From assembly GCA_017304945.1 (NCBI GenBank), contig JAFKLG010000066.1, positions 1-64,000 on the forward strand: DNA of 64,000 bases, written 5' to 3'. The DNA comes from Rhodospirillales bacterium. Lineage in GTDB: Bacteria; Pseudomonadota; Alphaproteobacteria; Acetobacterales; Acetobacteraceae. Positions 38,322 through 47,405 of this stretch are shown piece after piece. Each line of letters begins with the position of its first letter. The first letter of the stretch is position 1. Both the position numbers and the translations under genes were made by a program. Below the pieces are notes generated by a model, which did no database searches, was not told where the DNA came from, and saw only the letters and a program-made list of their open reading frames with translations.

Positions 38322-39548
38322 TCAGGCGGCCTGACCTTGTCGACGCATCCCGGCTAGGCTGAGCGCCGCCACTGCAAGGCAGAGCGGGGCAAAGGCGACT
38401 CGGAGCACCGTGTCCCATCCGAAGCTCGTCAGCAGCCCGCCGGAGGCGAAGGATCCAACCGCCATCAGCCCGAACACGATGAAGTCGTTGAGCGCCTGCA
38501 CCCGCGTCTTCTCCTCCGGGCGATGACTTTCCAGCACGAGCGCCGAGGCGCCGACGAAGCCGAAATTCCAGCCGAGTCCGAGCAGGATGAGGGTCGCCCA
38601 GAAATGGCCGGTATCCTGGCCCAGCAGCCCCGTGCCCGCCGCGGCGAACAACAACGCGAGCCCGGTCGCCACCACGCGCGGCGCCCCGAACCGCGTGATC
38701 AGCCGCCCCGTGAAGAAGCTCGGCGCGTACATGGCGATCACGTGCCATTGCAGGCCCAGATTGGCGGATTGCTGCGTCAGGCCGCACAGCCGCATCGCCA
38801 AAGGTGCAGCGGTCATCAGGAAGTTCATGATCAGATAGGACACGACGCCGCAGGTCACCGCGGTGACGAAGCGCCGCTGGCGCACGATGACGGAGAGCGG
38901 ACGGCCGCCGCCGGTGATCTCGGCGGTGCTGGGCTTGGGCAGCCGCACGCCCATCAGCACGATCGCGCACAAGACCGCCACCACCGCCTGGGCCACGAAG
39001 GTCGCGGCGAAGGTGTAGGGCCGCCACATGTCCATCGTGAAGGTCACGAGCTGCGGACCGATGACACCCGCGAAGACCCCGCCCGCCATCACCGCGGACA
39101 GCGCCCGCGGCCGGCGCGCCGGGGCGACGCAATCCGCGGCGGCGAAACGGAAGGAGAGGACCACGGCCGCATAGACGCCGCCGAAGAAGCTCGCGATGCA
39201 GAACAGCCAGAACGCCCCGGACAGCACCGCCAGCATGGAGAGCAGCCCGGCCGCCACGCCGCAGCCGGTTCCGGTCAGGAAGGCGGCGCGGCGTCCATAG
39301 CGACGCGCGATCGCGCCGGCGGGCAGCGTGCAGGCGGCCATGCCCACGACGAAGATCGAGATCGGCAGGGTCGCGAAAGCCTTATGCGGCGTCAGCATGT
39401 TCCCGACCACCGCGCCCGTCGCGTAGAGCACGGTCGAATTCGCGCCGGCGAGCGCCTGCGCGATGGCGAGCCGCGCGACATTGCCCGTCGCATGTTCGGG
39501 CGAAGCGACGGCGAGAGGGGCCGTCGCGGCGCCTTGGGCCTGGGACAT
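38322..39548 (-). CDS. MFS transporter
   Basis: A 408-residue membrane protein with about twelve helices. The A-motif region reads GAIARRYGRRAAFLTG and the mid-loop ESHRPEEKTRVQALNDFIVFG is well preserved. Reading beyond 39548 runs into the antisense of the TPR gene, so the ATG at 39548 is used. It lies 5 bp after the TPR gene on the same strand, so the two form an operon. Confidence 0.87.
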   Translation of the reverse strand: MSQAQGAATAPLAVASPEHATGNVARLAIAQALAGANSTVLYATGAVVGNMLTPHKAFATLPISIFVVGMAACTLPAGAIARRYGRRAAFLTGTGCGVAAGLLSMLAVLSGAFWLFCIASFFGGVYAAVVLSFRFAAADCVAPARRPRALSAVMAGGVFAGVIGPQLVTFTMDMWRPYTFAATFVAQAVVAVLCAIVLMGVRLPKPSTAEITGGGRPLSVIVRQRRFVTAVTCGVVSYLIMNFLMTAAPLAMRLCGLTQQSANLGLQWHVIAMYAPSFFTGRLITRFGAPRVVATGLALLFAAAGTGLLGQDTGHFWATLILLGLGWNFGFVGASALVLESHRPEEKTRVQALNDFIVFGLMAVGSFASGGLLTSFGWDTVLRVAFAPLCLAVAALSLAGMRRQGQAA

Positions 39549-39553
39549 GAACG

Positions 39554-40879
39554 CTATTCTCCTGTGGGAAGCAGATCGCGCCATCCGGTGTCGCGATGCG
39601 AGGGGCGGCGATGCAGGCGGCGGTCGAGCAGGGCGCGGGCCTTCGCCGTCTCGCCGCCACGCATCAGGGCGAGGAGCAGCATGTCCTCGAGCATCTCGCG
39701 CTGCGCGCCGCTGCCGCCGATCCGCACGATGTCGGCCGCGACCGGCTCCAGCACCCGCGCGCACGCCGCGTAGTCGCCGTCCGCAAAGGCCAGGGCCGCG
39801 CGGCAGATCGCCGGCACCACCGGTCCGGCGCTCAGGCTTGCGTCGTCCACCAGGCGGGTCAGCGTGGCAACGCGCCTTCCCACGGCGTCCCGGTCGCCGG
39901 CGGCCGCCTCCAGGATCGCCATGTGCACGTCGACGAATGCGAAGCCGGCAGTGGGGAAGGCGCGCGCCGCATAGCTGGCGGCGGCCTCCCAGGAGGCAGC
40001 CGGCACATCGTGGCCGTAGGCCTGCATGCGCCACAGGAAGGAGGCGGCGTCGCTGACCACGTTGACCGGCATGGCGGCGGAGACCGCGGGCTGGACATGC
40101 GCGGCATACAACGCGAGCGCATGGTCCGCGTCGCCCCGCTCCAGCGCGGCCAGGGCGGCATGCCAGGCGATGTGCCCATGCAGCGAGCCGGTGCGGTCGT
40201 AGCCGGGCAGCCAGCCCGCGATCAGCGCCTCGGCGCCCGCCCCGTCCCCCGCCTCATACATCGCGTGCGACAGCGCATGGGCGCCATTGGCGTTCGCCGG
40301 CCGCAACGCGAATCCGCGCTCGATCAGCGCGCGGCCATGCGCGACCGCGCCGTTCTCGACATGCGACCAGCCGGCATAGACCAGGAACCACCAGTCGTCG
40401 GCGTCGAATTGCCGCGCATGACGCTCGCACAGATCGACTCGCGCCTGGTCGTGGTCGGCCATGCCGGAGAACGCGAACAACCCGAACGCGCCAAGCGGCA
40501 GGCCGAGGATCAGGGCATCGCGCGGCCACTGGTCGGCATGCGCCAGGGCATGCTCCAGCGCGCGTCGCGACTGGCCGTTGAGGGCGAGCGACAGGACCTC
40601 GACATGGCTGCGCTCCCGTTCGGTCCCGTTGCGCGCGACGAGCTCCGCCGCGGTAGCGATGCGCGCACGCGCCTCGACCGGCTCCGCGCGGATGCCGTGC
40701 AGCCGCGCGCGGGCCGCGTGGGCGAGCGCGAAGGTCGGGTCAGCCTCCATCGCGGCGTCGAGCGCCTCGGCAGCGCCGGGCCAGGCCGACATGAGCAGGT
40801 CCACGCCCTCCCGGTACCTGTCCGCGGCCTGGTCGGACGCGGTCGAGAGCGGCAACCCCCGGCGGTCATGACGAGCCAT
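39554..40879 (-). CDS. TPR-repeat protein of the TTC38 family
   Basis: A 441-residue helical-repeat protein. The stretch HALSHAMYEAGDGAGAEALIAGWLPGY...GHIAWHAALAALERGDADHALALYAAHV is the hallmark of bacterial relatives of eukaryotic TTC38. AGGAGGAGGG precedes the ATG at 40879. The biochemical role is unknown. The tight link to an MFS gene and a divergent AraC regulator suggests a small inducible transport or detoxification locus. Confidence 0.82.
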   Translation of the reverse strand: MARHDRRGLPLSTASDQAADRYREGVDLLMSAWPGAAEALDAAMEADPTFALAHAARARLHGIRAEPVEARARIATAAELVARNGTERERSHVEVLSLALNGQSRRALEHALAHADQWPRDALILGLPLGAFGLFAFSGMADHDQARVDLCERHARQFDADDWWFLVYAGWSHVENGAVAHGRALIERGFALRPANANGAHALSHAMYEAGDGAGAEALIAGWLPGYDRTGSLHGHIAWHAALAALERGDADHALALYAAHVQPAVSAAMPVNVVSDAASFLWRMQAYGHDVPAASWEAAASYAARAFPTAGFAFVDVHMAILEAAAGDRDAVGRRVATLTRLVDDASLSAGPVVPAICRAALAFADGDYAACARVLEPVAADIVRIGGSGAQREMLEDMLLLALMRGGETAKARALLDRRLHRRPSHRDTGWRDLLPTGE

Positions 40880-41161
40880 GGCGAACCCTCCTCCTGCTGT
40901 CGGCGGCGGCGCGTCAGGCACCGGTCCGCCGCGCACGGGCGGCGCGATGCGGACAGTGCCTTCGCGCGTCGTGCGGCACCTGTCGCCGGCACGGCCGCGC
41001 GTCTCCGGATCCGGTGGTCATGGCCGTCACGCGTTCCCCCCTCCCCCGAGCGGCAGGGCGCCGCACCGTGGGCGAACGCTCGGTCTTATCGGGCTTCGTC
41101 TTGGCTGTCTTTCGATTGGACGCCATTCGATGTAGACCAGCCGCCAAAGGAGGGTTCGCCC

Positions 41162-41998
41162 GTGCAGTGGCAGACCATCGTCGCGCCGGCCGGCGTGAAG
41201 CCGCCACGGCCTCTGACGGTCCGCGCGCAGTCGATCCCGGCGCGCCACAGCTTCCCCGACCATGCGCATGCGTGGCACCAAGTGGTCTACGCGATCTCCG
41301 GGGTGCTTGCCGTCGCCGTGGAGGGTCAGTCCTTCGTCATCTCTCCGGAACAAGCCGTATGGCTGCCGACCGGGCTCCGGCACCGGGTGGGCTCCTTGCT
41401 GGGGGCTGATTTCCGCAGCCTGTGGCTGGCCGAGGAGGTCGGGCGCGGCTTGCCGGCCGAGCCCACGGTCTTCGGCGTCTCACCGCTGCTGCGTGCCCTG
41501 ATCGTCGAGGTGGCCGCCATCGAAGGACAGCACGACCCGGATGGTTATGCCGATCGGCTCGGGCGCTTGATCCTCGACCAGTTGCGGCGCGCGCCGCCGC
41601 TTGCCGGCGCCCTCCCCTGGCCGCGCAGCGACGCGCTGCGCAGCTTGTGCGAGGCGCTCTATGCCGATCCGGCCGATCCGCGCGACCCGGCCGCCTGGGG
41701 CCGCGCGCTCGGCATGTCGGAGCGCACGCTGGCGCGCCGGTTCGAGGCGGAGCTGGGCATGAGCCTGCGCTCCTGGCGCCGGCGCCTGCGCCTGTTCAAG
41801 GCGATCGAGCTGATGGGAGGCGGGCTGAGCGTCACGCGAACCGCGATGGAGCTTGGCTACGGCTCAGCCTCGGCGTTCGTCTATGCGTTCCGCAGCGGCA
41901 TCGGCTGCAGCCCTCAGGCCTATGTCCGCGGCATCCATGCGGGGGCGCTGACCGCGCGAACGGAGGCTGCGCCGTCACCTAGCCCGGAGCCGAGCTGA
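41162..41998 (+). CDS. AraC family transcriptional regulator with cupin sensor domain
   Basis: A 278-residue regulator. The N-terminal cupin has HSFPDHAHAWHQVVYAISG and the C-terminal double HTH includes LGMSERTLARRFEAELGMSLRSWRRRLRL and MELGYGSASAFVYAFRS. AAGGAGGG precedes the GTG at 41162. It is divergent from the TPR/MFS operon with a 282-bp gap, so it probably controls that operon. No clear operator repeat was found in the gap. Confidence 0.9.
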   Translation: MQWQTIVAPAGVKPPRPLTVRAQSIPARHSFPDHAHAWHQVVYAISGVLAVAVEGQSFVISPEQAVWLPTGLRHRVGSLLGADFRSLWLAEEVGRGLPAEPTVFGVSPLLRALIVEVAAIEGQHDPDGYADRLGRLILDQLRRAPPLAGALPWPRSDALRSLCEALYADPADPRDPAAWGRALGMSERTLARRFEAELGMSLRSWRRRLRLFKAIELMGGGLSVTRTAMELGYGSASAFVYAFRSGIGCSPQAYVRGIHAGALTARTEAAPSPSPEPS

Positions 41999-42554
41999 CC
42001 CCGTTCCAGCGTGGCTTCAGTTCGGCAATCCATTGAGCTTCGAGAACCGTCGGCATCTCCGCCGCGACGGTGCGTCGAAACCATATCTCGACGCGATCAC
42101 CAGCCAGCAGCGCTTCGTGAATGGACGTGTGCAGCGCGCGCCTGTCGCGCGGGAAGCGCTTCGGGCGCGGACGCGTGTAGCCCGTTCGGCCTAGCGTGAA
42201 GCTGGCACGCCCGAGATGACACACCTGGTCACGCACGACGAACGCGTAGAGTCCAGGTTGGCGGTCGAGAAGGAGGGCGCGCCGAAGCCTGAGTTCCGGT
42301 CCCTCCCAGCGCCCGATATAGATGAACCCCTGCCAATTGAGCCAATCGAGATCGCCAGGTGCGCGCAGGCTGGCCAACGGCCATAGCGGGACGTCGCCCG
42401 GAACATCCGCAAGCGCGCGTTCGGTGGCGCCGATCGTCTCCTCGACTCCCTGCATTGCATCTGGGCTCAAGTCGTTCGTCGATCGCGACTGAGCCAACAA
42501 CGCCCGGGCGACGGCGAGGTGATGACTCGTCAGGTATTTCGTTGCCAGCATCAT
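41979..42554 (-). CDS. GIY-YIG nuclease-fold protein
   Basis: A 191-residue protein with a recognisable GIY-YIG core: GLYAFVVRDQVCHLGRA (variant of GIY...YIG-R) and the closing EAQWIAELKPRWN, which supplies the metal-binding Glu and final Asn. Helical sequence precedes it. The tyrosine of the YIG element is His, so nuclease activity is uncertain. Its 3' end overlaps the end of the convergent AraC gene by 20 bp. Confidence 0.7.
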   Translation of the reverse strand: MMLATKYLTSHHLAVARALLAQSRSTNDLSPDAMQGVEETIGATERALADVPGDVPLWPLASLRAPGDLDWLNWQGFIYIGRWEGPELRLRRALLLDRQPGLYAFVVRDQVCHLGRASFTLGRTGYTRPRPKRFPRDRRALHTSIHEALLAGDRVEIWFRRTVAAEMPTVLEAQWIAELKPRWNGVSSAPG

Positions 42555-42715
42555 CGATCAGCGCGAACCGGAGGTTCGGCTGCGTCGGCAGCGTTCGAGT
42601 GGTGGGACCTTCACCAGGATTTCCCGCCGCTGACGTCGCAGCTCCCAGGACAGCCCTGATCGATCGGGACGCTCCGTGTTTCGGCAGTCGCTTTGGAGGG
42701 ACGAATTCACCGGCG

Positions 42716-42943
42716 CTACGCTTCCGATGGGGACAGGCAGTATCGATCGTCCGAGGCGCCATCCTCATCGCCGTGCACCCGCCCAACCCGTCGCTCGCCA
42801 ATCCAGACTTCGGCTTCCTGGCGGGAGGAAAGTCGGGACCGCGCCAGCATCAGGGCCGAATGGTCACTGACACATGTGACCACGATCGGCGGGGCGAAGA
42901 TGCGGCCATTCTGGTCGAGGGGAAAGATGCGATATGGTGTCAT
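42716..42943 (-). CDS. small conserved alphaproteobacterial protein
   Basis: A 75-residue protein, MTPYRIFPLDQNGRIFAPP..., with a closing AEVWIGERRVGRVHG, the pattern of a widespread family of about 60-70 residues in alphaproteobacteria (YRIFPLD at the start, VEVW..RRVGR at the end). GGAGG precedes the ATG at 42943. Function unknown. The gaps of about 160 bp on each side hold nothing visible. Confidence 0.75.
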   Translation of the reverse strand: MTPYRIFPLDQNGRIFAPPIVVTCVSDHSALMLARSRLSSRQEAEVWIGERRVGRVHGDEDGASDDRYCLSPSEA

Positions 42944-43104
42944 TCCTGCCTCCACTCACCAGCGGTAGTAAAGACGATCTCCGACTTCCGCTCCGTACGC
43001 GGCTGTACCGCAGCGCTGAGTTCACGGGTACTTGAGATCGCGTCGTCCCGACGGAGGCAGCTCGGTGCAGGTGTCCGCTGGAGCCGTACTCCGGACCGTC
43101 GTGA

Positions 43105-43851
43105 TCAGCGCCAGTAAGGCCGCGTCACGCCCGAGGGCAGCCCGAAAAGTCGCTCCTCGGCGCGCCGGACCATTCCGTAGCACTCGCAGGTGGCCGCCTC
43201 GAGCCCAGGTCGATCGAGGATCGCGATCCATCCGCGCTCGTAGCGGATCAGGCCAGCCTTCTGCAACGCGCCGGCCGCCACCGTGATGCCGGCGCGGCGT
43301 ACGCCCAGCATCATCGACAGGAACTCGTGGGTCATCGGGAACGAGTCCTCTCCGACCCGGTCATGTGCCATCAGCAGCCACCGTCCGAGGCGTTGATCGA
43401 TGTTGTGGCGGCCGTTGCATGCCCCGGTGCGCGCGACCTGCTCGAAATGTGCCAGCGCGAAGCGGAGCAGCACGGAGCGGAAGGCCGGCAGCCGTTCCAG
43501 TTCCTCGTGGAATGCGCCCATCTCCATGCGCAGCGCCGTACCCGACACCTGCACCATGATCTCGAAGCTGTCGTGGTCAGCGCCGAGCAGGGAAGACATC
43601 CCGACCATCCCCTCGTTGCCGATGAGCCCCAGTTCGGCGCTGTCGCCGTCGTCCATCGGCGCGAGACGGGAGCAGTAGCCAGCTTCAGGGAAGTAGATGG
43701 CTTTGATCGGCTCCTCCGGGACTTGCAGGATCTTGCGGATCTCCAGCTCCACCGGCTGCAGCCTTGACCTGAGATGCGCGACCTCGTCGGCCGGCAGCAT
43801 GGCCAGCAGGCGGTTGCGGATCTCCGGTGCGGCGTTCTCGGTTGAGGACAA
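43105..43851 (-). CDS. Crp/Fnr-type transcriptional regulator (paralogue 1)
   Basis: A 248-residue regulator. The cNMP-like barrel (IYFPEAGYCSRL, GLIGNEGMVGMSSLLGA) is followed by a winged-helix domain (FPMTHEFLSMMLGVRRAGITVAAGALQKAGLIRYERGWI). The cysteine ladder of FNR is absent. The domain layout is the 'Crp/Fnr, MLGVRR' subfamily common in alphaproteobacteria. A tandem paralogue lies 130 bp upstream on the same strand. Confidence 0.87.
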   Translation of the reverse strand: MSSTENAAPEIRNRLLAMLPADEVAHLRSRLQPVELEIRKILQVPEEPIKAIYFPEAGYCSRLAPMDDGDSAELGLIGNEGMVGMSSLLGADHDSFEIMVQVSGTALRMEMGAFHEELERLPAFRSVLLRFALAHFEQVARTGACNGRHNIDQRLGRWLLMAHDRVGEDSFPMTHEFLSMMLGVRRAGITVAAGALQKAGLIRYERGWIAILDRPGLEAATCECYGMVRRAEERLFGLPSGVTRPYWR

Positions 43852-43981
43852 TCGGCTCTCCTGCGAGATGAGTATGGCGGGAGCGCGACCTGTCTCTCAG
43901 TCGTTCGCGCCGGCAGCCGACAGAACGATCAGCGGGTCGTCGGGCGATGGCGCTGACAGGTCGGCGCGGTAGCGTACCCGA

Positions 43982-44776
43982 TCACGCGAACGACACAGGC
44001 GCGGCGAGCCGACCGGCCGCCCCCCTCTCCTCCGCGCAAGGCTGCGCGCGAGACGCCGTGCCAGGACCAAGCAGCCGCTGAAACTCTCGTTCAACCACCG
44101 CGTAGCATTCACAGCAGGCGGCCTCGAGGCCTGGGCGATCGAGGATCTGCATGCGCCCGGCGCCATATTGAATGAGGCCCGCGCGCTGCAGCGCTTGGGC
44201 CGCGACCGTGATGCCGGCGCGACGTACACCAAGCATCATGGCGAGGAATTCGTGGGTCATCGGGAACGAGTCACCGTCGACGCGGTCGTCTGCCGCCAGC
44301 AGCCAGCGAGCGAGCCGGCGATCCAGGTGGTGACGGCTGTTGCAGGCCGCTGTCTGCGCGACCTGCACGAGCGAGGCCATCGCGTAGCGCATGAGCAGCG
44401 GGCGCAGCACGGAGGGGCCGGACAGCTCGTCCCGGAACGCGCCCGCCCCGAGCCGAAGGACCGTGCCACCCGCATGGGTAATCGCGTCGAATGGCATGCG
44501 TTCGGCGCCCAGGAGCAACGGGATCCCGAGCATGCCTTCGCGCCCGATCACTCCGACCTCGGCGGACTCGCCGTCCTCCAGCGTTGCCAGCATGAAGAAG
44601 ATGCCCGTCTCCGGGAAATGCACGCTGGAAGCCGGCTCGTCGGCAGGTTGCAGCGTCTGGTGCGCGGGGATTTCGAGCCGCTCGAGATGGGGCATGAGCC
44701 GGCTGAGATCGGCGGGCGGAAGAGCAGCAAGCAGCCGGTTGCGCGGAGCGGGCGTGGCCTGATTTGTCCGAGGCAA
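43982..44776 (-). CDS. Crp/Fnr-type transcriptional regulator (paralogue 2)
   Basis: A 264-residue regulator with the same layout as its neighbour (VHFPETGIFFML, GVIGREGMLGIPLLLGA, FPMTHEFLAMMLGVRRAGITVAAQALQRAGLIQYGAG). The TTG at 44776 is preferred: AGGAG stands 6 bases upstream and the N-terminus then aligns with the paralogue; an ATG at 44812 would add 12 residues. A longer C-terminal tail distinguishes it. Confidence 0.85.
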   Translation of the reverse strand: MPRTNQATPAPRNRLLAALPPADLSRLMPHLERLEIPAHQTLQPADEPASSVHFPETGIFFMLATLEDGESAEVGVIGREGMLGIPLLLGAERMPFDAITHAGGTVLRLGAGAFRDELSGPSVLRPLLMRYAMASLVQVAQTAACNSRHHLDRRLARWLLAADDRVDGDSFPMTHEFLAMMLGVRRAGITVAAQALQRAGLIQYGAGRMQILDRPGLEAACCECYAVVEREFQRLLGPGTASRAQPCAEERGAAGRLAAPVSFA

Positions 44777-45266
44777 GGCGCGCTCCTGAGACCGGTGTCG
44801 GCGGGAGCACACGCCTCTCTCAGCCGCCCGCGCCGTCGATCTCGGCGAGCGATGGACTCCAGGTTGGACCTCGCGGCGGGAAAGTCACGCGACACTTGCC
44901 GATGTCGCGACCTCGTGAGCGGCAATCGAGACCAGCGGCGCGAAGCTTGGAGACGACCGGCGTTGGCTGCGACCCGATCGCGGACCGACATTCTCGGTTC
45001 GGATTTTCGTCTCTTTCCAGCTTGTTTCCGACGACTCCCGGGCGTCTCCCCGCCTCCGCGTGAATGATCGTGCGTGAACCACAATGACAGGATGGGAATG
45101 CGCCGCCCTCGTCTTCTACCCACCCGAATAATCGAGGAAGATCAGAACGAAGCATATTCGGAACTATGTCGTGTTCGATCCTGAAATGTGAACGACGACT
45201 GTCCGTATTCTGCTTTTCAATCACGAAGCCGTGAGTATGATGCCGCCCATCAGCGGAGCACCCCCG
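44777..45266. other. 490-bp stretch without a supported gene
   Basis: An open frame of 134 codons exists on the minus strand (44820-45224), but it has no ribosome site and no recognisable motif. I see no repeat or hairpin that stands out. Confidence 0.5.
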
Positions 45267-45809
45267 ATGTCCCAGACACGCACCTCAGAACTCGCCACGG
45301 TTCAACAGCCCGTCGCGACCCGGCGAGGGAACCCCGCCGCGCAGGATGGAGATGCGGGGGCGCTCTGGGCGGCCGTGGTGATGCAGGCGCGCACCGACAT
45401 CGAATTCGAGCCGCTGGAATCGCTCGACTACGCCCAGGCCGTCAGCTTCTTCATCGGGCGGGGCGAATGGGCGCTGTCGCGCGCCGTGATCGCCGACTTC
45501 CTGGATCTCCACGCCGACGACATCGAACTCGCCGGTCGGGCGTGCATCAACCAGCGTCGTGCCAAGGAAGGCCTCCCGCCGCTGGCCAAAGCCGAACGCC
45601 GTCAGCCGGTAGCGGCCTCTCGCGGCAATCCCATCCGGGTCGCGGCGCGGCCGGCGCCGCCGATGGTCCGCGTCGTGCCCGCCCCGGCTCCGGTCGAGCA
45701 GGAACCGACACGGCGGCGCTACGTCCGGAGGAGCAAGGGCGTCCCCTCGTCCAATCCCTTCTTCCCGCGCGGCATCCCCGATTTCGCCGAGCTCAGAGAG
45801 GCCGCCTGA
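45267..45809 (+). CDS. hypothetical protein adjacent to the integrated element
   Basis: A 180-residue protein of unknown function. The centre (SLDYAQAVSFFIGRGEWALSRAVIADFLDLHADDIELAGRACINQRRAKEG) is helical and looks like a folded domain; a proline/arginine-rich linker and the tail NPFFPRGIPDFAELREAA follow. The start is set at 45267 because GGAG lies 8 bases before it; ATG 45237 and GTG 45231 are alternatives. Confidence 0.6.
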   Translation: MSQTRTSELATVQQPVATRRGNPAAQDGDAGALWAAVVMQARTDIEFEPLESLDYAQAVSFFIGRGEWALSRAVIADFLDLHADDIELAGRACINQRRAKEGLPPLAKAERRQPVAASRGNPIRVAARPAPPMVRVVPAPAPVEQEPTRRRYVRRSKGVPSSNPFFPRGIPDFAELREAA

Positions 45810-45937
45810 GCGGCGAGAGCGCGGCGGAACTCCGCCACGCCTTTGGTGCTCCGCACGCACTTGGTTGCTCCGACTGTCGCCCCGGCCTGGGGCAGTCATC
45901 TTCGGAGCGCAGGAATTTCCGGTAATCCGCTGACTTC

Positions 45938-45992
45938 ATTGGCTCGGGCGGTAGGATTCGAACCTACGACCAATCGGTTAACAGCCGATTGC
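45938..45992 (-). repeat. attL: duplicated 3' half of tRNA-Asn
   Basis: This 55-bp block is identical to 63747-63801. It contains the anticodon loop to CCA portion of tRNA-Asn but not the D-arm half, so it is not a functional tRNA. It marks the distal boundary of the integrated element. Confidence 0.95.
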
Positions 45993-46117
45993 CCGAACAT
46001 AACCAGGGGTCACTTCTACATTCCTGCCGAACGTACAAGCCACTGGCAAAAAGGCCTAATATGCCTCTTGGTGGTATCCCGGAATAACGTCGCATAACGC
46101 CCATTGACCCCGAAAAG

Positions 46118-46137
46118 TGTTGCCCCGATGTTGCCCC
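46118..46137 (+). promoter_or_regulatory. left doubled TGTTGCCCC motif (candidate integrase arm-type sites)
   Basis: TGTTGCCCC occurs twice in direct order (TGTTGCCCCGATGTTGCCCC), 125 bp inside attL. The same doublet, with one extra base between copies, lies 55 bp inside attR at 63671-63691. Placement on both sides of the core is as expected for arm-type sites bound by the integrase N-terminal domain. Confidence 0.65.
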
Positions 46138-46197
46138 GGACAGGCCCATCGGCATGTCGCGCGCTGGCTGCGGGCGAGCCGCTCAGGAGGCAGGGAC

Positions 46198-47394
46198 ATG
46201 GCAAGGGTGGCTCTCACCGAACGGTTCATCATGTCGCCGAAGCGCGTCCCAGGCAGCGGCCGGATCGATTATCTGGACAGCATCGTCCCCGGACTGGCCG
46301 TGCGGGTGACCGCCCAAGGTCACCGCAGCTTCGTGCTGATCGCCCGATACCCGAGTAGGCCGCGCAACCCCACCAGACGAGCGCTCGGGGTGCATGGACA
46401 GCTCACCCTCGATCAGGCCCGCGAGAAAGCCCGCGCTTGGCTCGAGATGATCGGCTGCGGCGTGGATCCCAGGGTTGAGGCCGAACGGGAACGCGCGGCC
46501 AACCTGCGGCTTCAGGTGAACACGTTCGGCGCCGTGGCGGAGGCGTTCCTTGAGCGCCATGCCGCGGGTCTTGCGAAGCAGGCTGACGCCCGGCGCACGC
46601 TTCTGGTCGACTTCGGGCCCCTGTGGCGGGACCGGCCAATCAATGACATCCGAGCCGAGGAGATCGCCCAGGCAGTGCGCGCCATCGTTGAGCGCGGGGC
46701 GCCATACCAGGCCCACAACGCCCTCGGATACCTCCGCCGCATGTTCACGTGGGCTATCGGCACCCACCAGTTCGGCGTGCGGTCCTCCCCGGTCGAGAGG
46801 CTGAAGCCGCGGGATCTGATCGGAGTGCGTGCACCTCGCGAGCGCATCCTCAGCGATGAAGAGCTCCGCTCGGTTTGGAACGGCGCCGGCGAGATGGGCT
46901 ACCCGTACGGTCCGCTGATCCGGCTGCTCATCCTCACCGGCCAGCGCGTCCGAGAGGTGGCGGACATGACCTGGCCGGAGTTCACCGCAGCGACTGGGCT
47001 CTGGACCATTCCCGCCGCCAGGATGAAAGGTGGCCGGGCGCATGAGGTGCCGCTGGGCCCGGCGGCGATCGGCCTACTGGCTGGTCTGCCCCGGTTCAAC
47101 GCCGGCCCGTTCGTCTTCACCACCACGAGCGGTGCGAAGGCCGTGAACGGCTTCAGCAAAGCCAAGGACCGGATCGACGCCCTGTCTGGTGTCAGCGGGT
47201 GGAAGCTGCACGATCTCCGGCGCACGATGCGTACCCGTCTGTCCGCCCTCCCCGTCCAGGATCTCGTCCGCGAGCTGGTGATCGCGCACGCGAAGCCCGG
47301 GCTGCACCGGGTCTACGATCAGCACGCGTATCAGGCTGAGAAGCGCGAGGCGCTCGAGCTGTGGGAAGGGCGGCTGCGAGCGATCATCGGGTAG
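46198..47394 (+). CDS. int: tyrosine-recombinase integrase (DUF4102 N-terminal, P4-like)
   Basis: A 398-residue integrase that recombines the att sites. The N-terminal arm-binding domain is of the DUF4102 type (DSIVPGLAVRVTAQGHRSFVLIARYP). Catalytic residues are Arg250 (LTGQRVRE), Lys277, His338/Arg341 (LHDLRRT), His364 and probably Tyr378 (QHAYQAEKREAL). All are present, so it should be active. AGGAGG stands directly before the ATG at 46198. It reads away from attL. Confidence 0.94.
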   Translation: MARVALTERFIMSPKRVPGSGRIDYLDSIVPGLAVRVTAQGHRSFVLIARYPSRPRNPTRRALGVHGQLTLDQAREKARAWLEMIGCGVDPRVEAERERAANLRLQVNTFGAVAEAFLERHAAGLAKQADARRTLLVDFGPLWRDRPINDIRAEEIAQAVRAIVERGAPYQAHNALGYLRRMFTWAIGTHQFGVRSSPVERLKPRDLIGVRAPRERILSDEELRSVWNGAGEMGYPYGPLIRLLILTGQRVREVADMTWPEFTAATGLWTIPAARMKGGRAHEVPLGPAAIGLLAGLPRFNAGPFVFTTTSGAKAVNGFSKAKDRIDALSGVSGWKLHDLRRTMRTRLSALPVQDLVRELVIAHAKPGLHRVYDQHAYQAEKREALELWEGRLRAIIG

Positions 47395-47405
47395 CTCGCC
47401 CGCCT

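Noticed and set aside
38322..40034. A 570-codon reading of the MFS gene
   Set aside because: The extra N-terminal part is the antisense of the TPR gene; a normal MFS start lies at 39548.
44820..45224. 134-codon minus-strand frame before the hypothetical gene at 45267
   Set aside because: No ribosome site, no motif and irregular composition; it could be real but cannot be supported.
45941..45992. A second tRNA-Asn at the left boundary
   Set aside because: Only the 3' part is present; the D-arm and 5' acceptor strand are missing, so it is an att remnant.
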